A stretch of 64,000 nt of DNA from Eledone cirrhosa (lineage: Eukaryota; Mollusca; Cephalopoda; Octopoda; Eledonidae). The notes below the pieces were generated by a model. It saw only the letters and a list, made by a program, of their open reading frames with translations, ran no database searches and was not told the origin of the DNA. The stretch spans positions 117,943,105 through 118,007,104 of the forward strand of contig OZ024744.1 in the NCBI GenBank assembly GCA_964016885.1, in the 5' to 3' direction. How positions within the stretch are numbered: the first letter of the stretch is position 1; each line of letters opens with the position of its first letter. Both the position numbers and the translations under genes were made by a program. Positions 63,337 through 64,000 of the stretch are shown here, one piece after another.

Positions 63337-63374
63337 GTAAGTATCTACTCGTTGATTACATTTCTCAATCATTT

Positions 63375-64000
63375 GAACACTTTCGCATTTACATTACGCT
63401 ATATATACTATTGTATTTTCACACTAAAGGCTTTACCTCACATAATATCTCACATAACATTTACATTACTCTATATATACTATTGTATTTTCACAGTAAA
63501 GGCTTTACCTCACATAATATCTCACATAACATTTACATTACTCTATATATACTATTGTATTTTCACAGTAAAGGCTTTACCTCACATATCTCACATAACA
63601 TTTATATTACTCTATATATACTATTGTATTTTCACAGTAAAGGCTTTACCTCACATAACATTTACATTACTCTATATATACTATTGTATTTTCACAGTAA
63701 AGGCTTTACCTTACATAATATCTCACATAACATTTACATTACTCTATATATACTATTGTATTTTCACAGTAAAGGCTTTACCTCACATAATATCTCACAT
63801 AACATTTATATTTCTCTATATATACTATTGTATTTTCACAGTAAAGGCTTTACCTCACATAATATCTCACATAACATTTATATTACTCTATATATACTAT
63901 TGTATTTTCACAGTAAAGGCTTTACCTCACATTATCTCACATAACATTTACATTACTCTGTATATACTATTGTATTTTCACTGTAAAGGCTTTACCTCAC
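63375..64000 (+). repeat. About 72-bp minisatellite, about 9 copies, running off the window
   Basis: Unit 'tttacattactctatatata', 'ctattgtattttcacagtaa', 'aggctttacctcacataata', 'tctcacataaca'. It comes from the dispersed repeat at 1640 and 16140 ('ttgtattttcatggtaaagg'). It starts about 38 bp after the exon O donor. Confidence 0.92.

Noticed and set aside
58985..62430. Cluster of tRNA genes
   Set aside because: The A-box matches, but there is no B-box, no anticodon stem and no acceptor stem; units are SINE heads.
62424..62845. G-quadruplex cluster
   Set aside because: There is only one GGG per 21-bp unit, so loops would be about 18 nt; too weak to claim.
62206..62874. Frames of 128-222 codons in the GT-rich region, with Gly/Val/Trp/Tyr repeats
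   Set aside because: They arise from the 21-bp repeat and the 100-bp SINE-head array; frames in several phases and both strands are equally open.
63330..63944. 204-codon + strand frame after exon O
   Set aside because: It is read-through of the exon O donor into the 72-bp array; the repeating HNIYITLYILLYFHSKGFT is an artefact.

Overview
This is a eukaryotic, AT-rich, intron- and repeat-dominated window. It is most likely from a cephalopod, probably an octopus. The evidence is a set of tRNA-derived SINEs carrying the boxes typical of octopus SINEs (for example 'ggtcgataaaataaagtacc' with a 'gccttgtgcctaaa' plus (att)n tail), non-LTR elements ending in (gat)n or (atg)n, and a gene whose protein matches the animal ELM2-SANT/C2H2 family. 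No prokaryotic features, rRNA, functional tRNA gene or CRISPR array were seen. The species assignment is inference.

One gene spans almost the whole window on the + strand. I could assemble fifteen consecutive coding exons (2029-63336). All have AG/GT borders and compatible phases and give about 1,558 codons, open at both ends. Domain order: the end of one C2H2 finger and a complete second finger, a very long Gln-rich region spread over several exons, a third C2H2 finger (12406-12514), a proline-rich conserved block (29.7-30.0 kb), an ELM2 domain split over five exons (34.6-47.5 kb), a SANT domain over two exons (51.0-51.8 kb), a C-terminal C2H2 finger split by an intron (58.8/63.2 kb) and the start of another finger. 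This is the architecture of TRERF1/ZNF541/MIDEAS, the scaffold subunit of the MiDAC HDAC1/2 complex, so I call it a TRERF1-like gene.

The introns (about 57 kb) are mostly minisatellites and transposon debris. At least sixteen tandem arrays occur: 98-bp, 53-bp, 18-19-bp and 17-bp (intron at 3.1-8.0 kb); 36/33-bp and 48-bp (8.1-12.4 kb); about 86-bp (14.9-16.0 kb); 74/71-bp (18.7-23.1 kb); 48-bp again (25.9-28.2, 35.4-35.6 and 38.7-39.2 kb); 28-bp (30.1-30.8 kb); 38-bp (32.9-34.3 kb); 33-bp and 77-bp (35.7-37.6 kb); about 64-bp twice (47.8-49.1 and 54.1-58.0 kb); about 113-bp (52.4-53.1 kb); about 100-bp (59.0-62.4 kb); 21-bp (62.4-62.8 kb); and about 72-bp (63.4 kb to the edge). Several can be traced by eye to parts of nearby transposons: a LINE/SINE 3' tail, the C-terminal 'YGHV.RM' coding segment of LINEs, or the tRNA-like head of a SINE.

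Mobile elements include fragments of an APE-endonuclease non-LTR LINE (13.2, 39.3, 44.3, 49.4, 50.4 and 51.8 kb, plus minus-strand pieces). There is also a minus-strand R4/Dong-like LINE with CCHC and restriction-like endonuclease motifs (41.2-46.9 kb), split by a nested 1.9-kb LINE insertion flanked by a gtttct duplication. Three SINE families are present. The main unusual signal is the systematic conversion of transposon parts into intronic minisatellites inside one chromatin-regulator gene.
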